A stretch of DNA of 6,668 bases from Actinomycetota bacterium (lineage in GTDB: Bacteria > Actinomycetota > Thermoleophilia > Gaiellales > Gaiellaceae): assembly GCA_019236545.1 (NCBI GenBank), contig JAFAIV010000251.1, positions 1-6,668 of the forward strand, read 5' to 3'. A program made the position numbers and the translations under genes. Each line of letters starts with the position of its first letter. Positions within the stretch are counted from its first letter, which is position 1. The notes beneath the pieces are model-generated. The model was not told the origin of the DNA, ran no database searches, and saw nothing but the letters and a program-made list of their open reading frames with translations. Shown in pieces: positions 5,469 to 6,668 of the stretch.

Positions 5469-6470
5469 TCAGCCTCCGATGTAGGACATCTCGACCTTCG
5501 GGAGCGCCGCCGTCTCCTCCGTGCGCAGCTCCGAGTAGCGGTCGGTGCGCTTCCCCCAGATGCCGCGCAGCGTCTCGGTCAGCTCCTCGTCCGAGGCGCC
5601 GAGGCGGAGCGGCGCACGCAGGTCGTGGCCCTTCCGGCCGAACAGGCACGTGTAGAGCCGCCCCTCGGCCGAGAGCCGCGCACGCGAGCAGCCGCCGCAG
5701 AAGGGCTGCGTGACGGAGGCGATGACGCCGATCTCGCCCGCGCCGTCGGCGTACCGCCAGCGCTTCGCGGTCTCGTCCGGCCGCGCCGCGTCGAGAGGCT
5801 CGAGCTGCCAGCGCTCCGAGATGCGCTCGACGATCTCCTTCGCCGGCACGACGTCGTCGAGGCGCCAGCCGTTCGTGTGGCCGACGTCCATGTACTCGAT
5901 GAAGCGGAGAACGTGACCGCTGCCGCGGAAGTGCTCAGCGAGCGCGACGACGTCGCCGTCGTTCACGCCGCGCTTCACGACCGCGTTCACCTTCACCGGC
6001 AGCCCGGCGGCGGCCGCCGCCTCGATCCCGTCGAGCACGCGCGAGACCGGGAAGTCGACGTCGTTGAGCGAGCGGAAGCTCTCGTCGTCGAGTGAGTCGA
6101 GGCTGACCGTCACGCGCGAGAGCCCCGCCGCCGCGAGCGCCTCCGCCTTCTGCGGCAGCAGCGACCCGTTCGTCGTCAGCGCCAGCTCGAGCCCGAGCTC
6201 CGCGAGCATCGCCACGAGACGCTCGACGTCGCGCCGGACGAGCGGCTCACCGCCCGTGATCCGGACGCGCCGCACGCCGAGCTCCGCGAACAGCCCCGCG
6301 AGCCGCGCGATCTCCTCGAAGCTGAGCAGCTCGCGGCGCTCGAGGAAGGCGTGGTCGCGCCCGAAGACCTCCTTCGGCATGCAGTAGACGCAGCGGAAGT
6401 TGCAGCGGTCGGTGATCGAGATGCGCAGCGTCTCGAGCGGCCGGCCGAGCCTGTCCAGCAGCGGATCCAC
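5469..6470 (-). CDS. moaA: MoaA, GTP 3',8-cyclase (molybdenum cofactor synthesis)
   Basis: Radical-SAM enzyme that converts GTP to 3',8-cyclo-GTP, the first step of molybdopterin synthesis; MoaC then acts on the product. The 333 aa are full length. The N-terminal SAM-binding [4Fe-4S] motif is C23-NFR-C27-VY-C30 (CxxxCxxC), with GGEP at 73-76 and TTNG at 99-102. The MoaA-type block FIEYMDVG...NGW is at 190-202. The second, substrate-binding cluster uses C258, C261 and C275 (FCGGCSRARL...LYTCLFG). The C-terminus ends in the double glycine (332-333) needed for activity in this family. The GTG start at 6470 places the usual LxDRxGRPLxxLRISITDRCNFRC at the N-terminus. It is 20 nt after the ftsH stop and 1 nt before the Dabb gene. 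No other cofactor genes are in the window. Confidence 0.96.
   Translation of the reverse strand: MDPLLDRLGRPLETLRISITDRCNFRCVYCMPKEVFGRDHAFLERRELLSFEEIARLAGLFAELGVRRVRITGGEPLVRRDVERLVAMLAELGLELALTTNGSLLPQKAEALAAAGLSRVTVSLDSLDDESFRSLNDVDFPVSRVLDGIEAAAAAGLPVKVNAVVKRGVNDGDVVALAEHFRGSGHVLRFIEYMDVGHTNGWRLDDVVPAKEIVERISERWQLEPLDAARPDETAKRWRYADGAGEIGVIASVTQPFCGGCSRARLSAEGRLYTCLFGRKGHDLRAPLRLGASDEELTETLRGIWGKRTDRYSELRTEETAALPKVEMSYIGG
5473..5477 (-). promoter_or_regulatory. Shine-Dalgarno GGAGG for the Dabb gene, inside moaA
   Basis: On the minus strand GGAGG sits 5 nt before the ATG at 5467. It is a strong, well-spaced site, unlike most starts in this window. It overlaps the GGA-GGC codons for the obligatory C-terminal Gly-Gly of MoaA, so the same bases serve the enzyme's active tail and the next gene's ribosome binding. 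Confidence 0.75.
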
Positions 6471-6476
6471 CCGGAC

Positions 6477-6482
6477 AAAGTA
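6477..6482 (-). promoter_or_regulatory. Candidate -10 box TACTTT just before moaA
   Basis: On the minus strand TACTTT ends 6 nt before the GTG start of moaA, the distance expected if transcription begins at the start codon (leaderless mRNA). A loose -35-like CTCACA (4 of 6 to TTGACA) lies 15 nt further upstream, inside the last codons of ftsH. No Shine-Dalgarno sequence is seen in the 20-nt gap. moaA could also be read through from ftsH. Confidence 0.4.
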
Positions 6483-6490
6483 CCCGGCGA

Positions 6491-6668
6491 TTACGCCTGT
6501 GAGCTGCGCGCCGCCGGCGCGAGCTCGGTGCCGGCGCCGTCACCGGCGGGCTGGTCGATCCCCGCCGCTGCGTACGCGTCCGGCTGGTCGAGCGTCTCGT
6601 GCTCCAGGAGCGCGTGCGCGAGCGAGTCGAGCTTGTCCCGGTTCTGTCGCAGGAGGGCCAGCACCTCG
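6491..6668 (-). CDS. ftsH: FtsH, membrane ATP-dependent zinc protease (C-terminal fragment)
   Basis: Only the last 58 codons and the TAA stop (6493-6491) are in the window; the 5' part lies beyond the right edge. The fragment EVLALLRQNRDKLDSLAHAL, followed by LLEHETLD, matches the C-terminal helical end of the FtsH M41 protease domain, where a helix with NRxxLDxLAxALLExETL is well conserved. After it comes a low-complexity Ala/Gly/Pro-rich tail of about 30 residues, the usual variable FtsH tail. FtsH is a hexameric membrane AAA+ zinc metalloprotease that degrades damaged membrane proteins and some regulators. The AAA+ and HEXXH parts cannot be seen here, so the call rests on this one helix and the tail. 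The moaA start follows 20 nt downstream. Confidence 0.82.
   Translation of the reverse strand, partial: EVLALLRQNRDKLDSLAHALLEHETLDQPDAYAAAGIDQPAGDGAGTELAPAARSSQA

Noticed and set aside
4151..5713. A 520-codon plus-strand open frame across the DUF4446, hydrolase and Dabb region
   Set aside because: It is an out-of-frame shadow, and three well-supported family proteins occupy the same DNA.
1..6668. CRISPR arrays, tRNA or rRNA genes, insertion sequences and attachment sites
   Set aside because: None seen: there are no regularly spaced repeats, transposase motifs or terminal inverted repeats, and nearly all bases lie in assigned genes of uniform composition.

Overview
The window is uniformly very GC-rich, with G or C at most third codon positions, no RNA genes and almost no intergenic space. 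Its gene content fits a chromosomal housekeeping region of a high-GC actinobacterium. The DUF4446 protein, the paired FHA proteins beside a Ser/Thr kinase, and promoter-like hexamers placed just before start codons make a deep-branching lineage such as the Thermoleophilia (Solirubrobacterales/Gaiellales) my best guess. That placement is an inference; I saw no taxonomic marker gene.

Left part (1-2898, minus strand): a tightly packed phosphosignalling unit. A GTG-started Ser/Thr kinase with a polytopic membrane tail is followed by an FhaA-type protein (DUF3662 plus FHA) and then by an FhaB-type protein (membrane anchor plus FHA), which runs off the left edge. FhaA and FhaB overlap by ATGA. The logic is kinase output read by two phosphothreonine-binding FHA proteins. 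In other Actinobacteria such genes lie in the cluster that controls cell-wall synthesis and division.

Middle part (2960-5177, plus strand): a second unit, divergent from the kinase by a 61-bp gap. It holds a single-pass membrane or surface protein with a CARDB-like C-terminal domain, a DUF4446 membrane/coiled-coil protein, and an isochorismatase-like cysteine hydrolase that begins with TTG 3 nt after the DUF4446 stop.

Right part (5174-6668, minus strand): the C-terminal end of the protease FtsH, then MoaA (GTP 3',8-cyclase of molybdenum cofactor synthesis), then a small Dabb (A/B-barrel) protein starting 1 nt after the moaA stop. The Dabb gene ends convergently with the hydrolase gene, and their two stop codons share one CTAG.

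Every large stretch is explained by known families. The least-described parts are the kinase's membrane domain, the divergently transcribed CARDB-like surface protein, the shared linker motif in the two FHA proteins, and the leaderless-looking starts.
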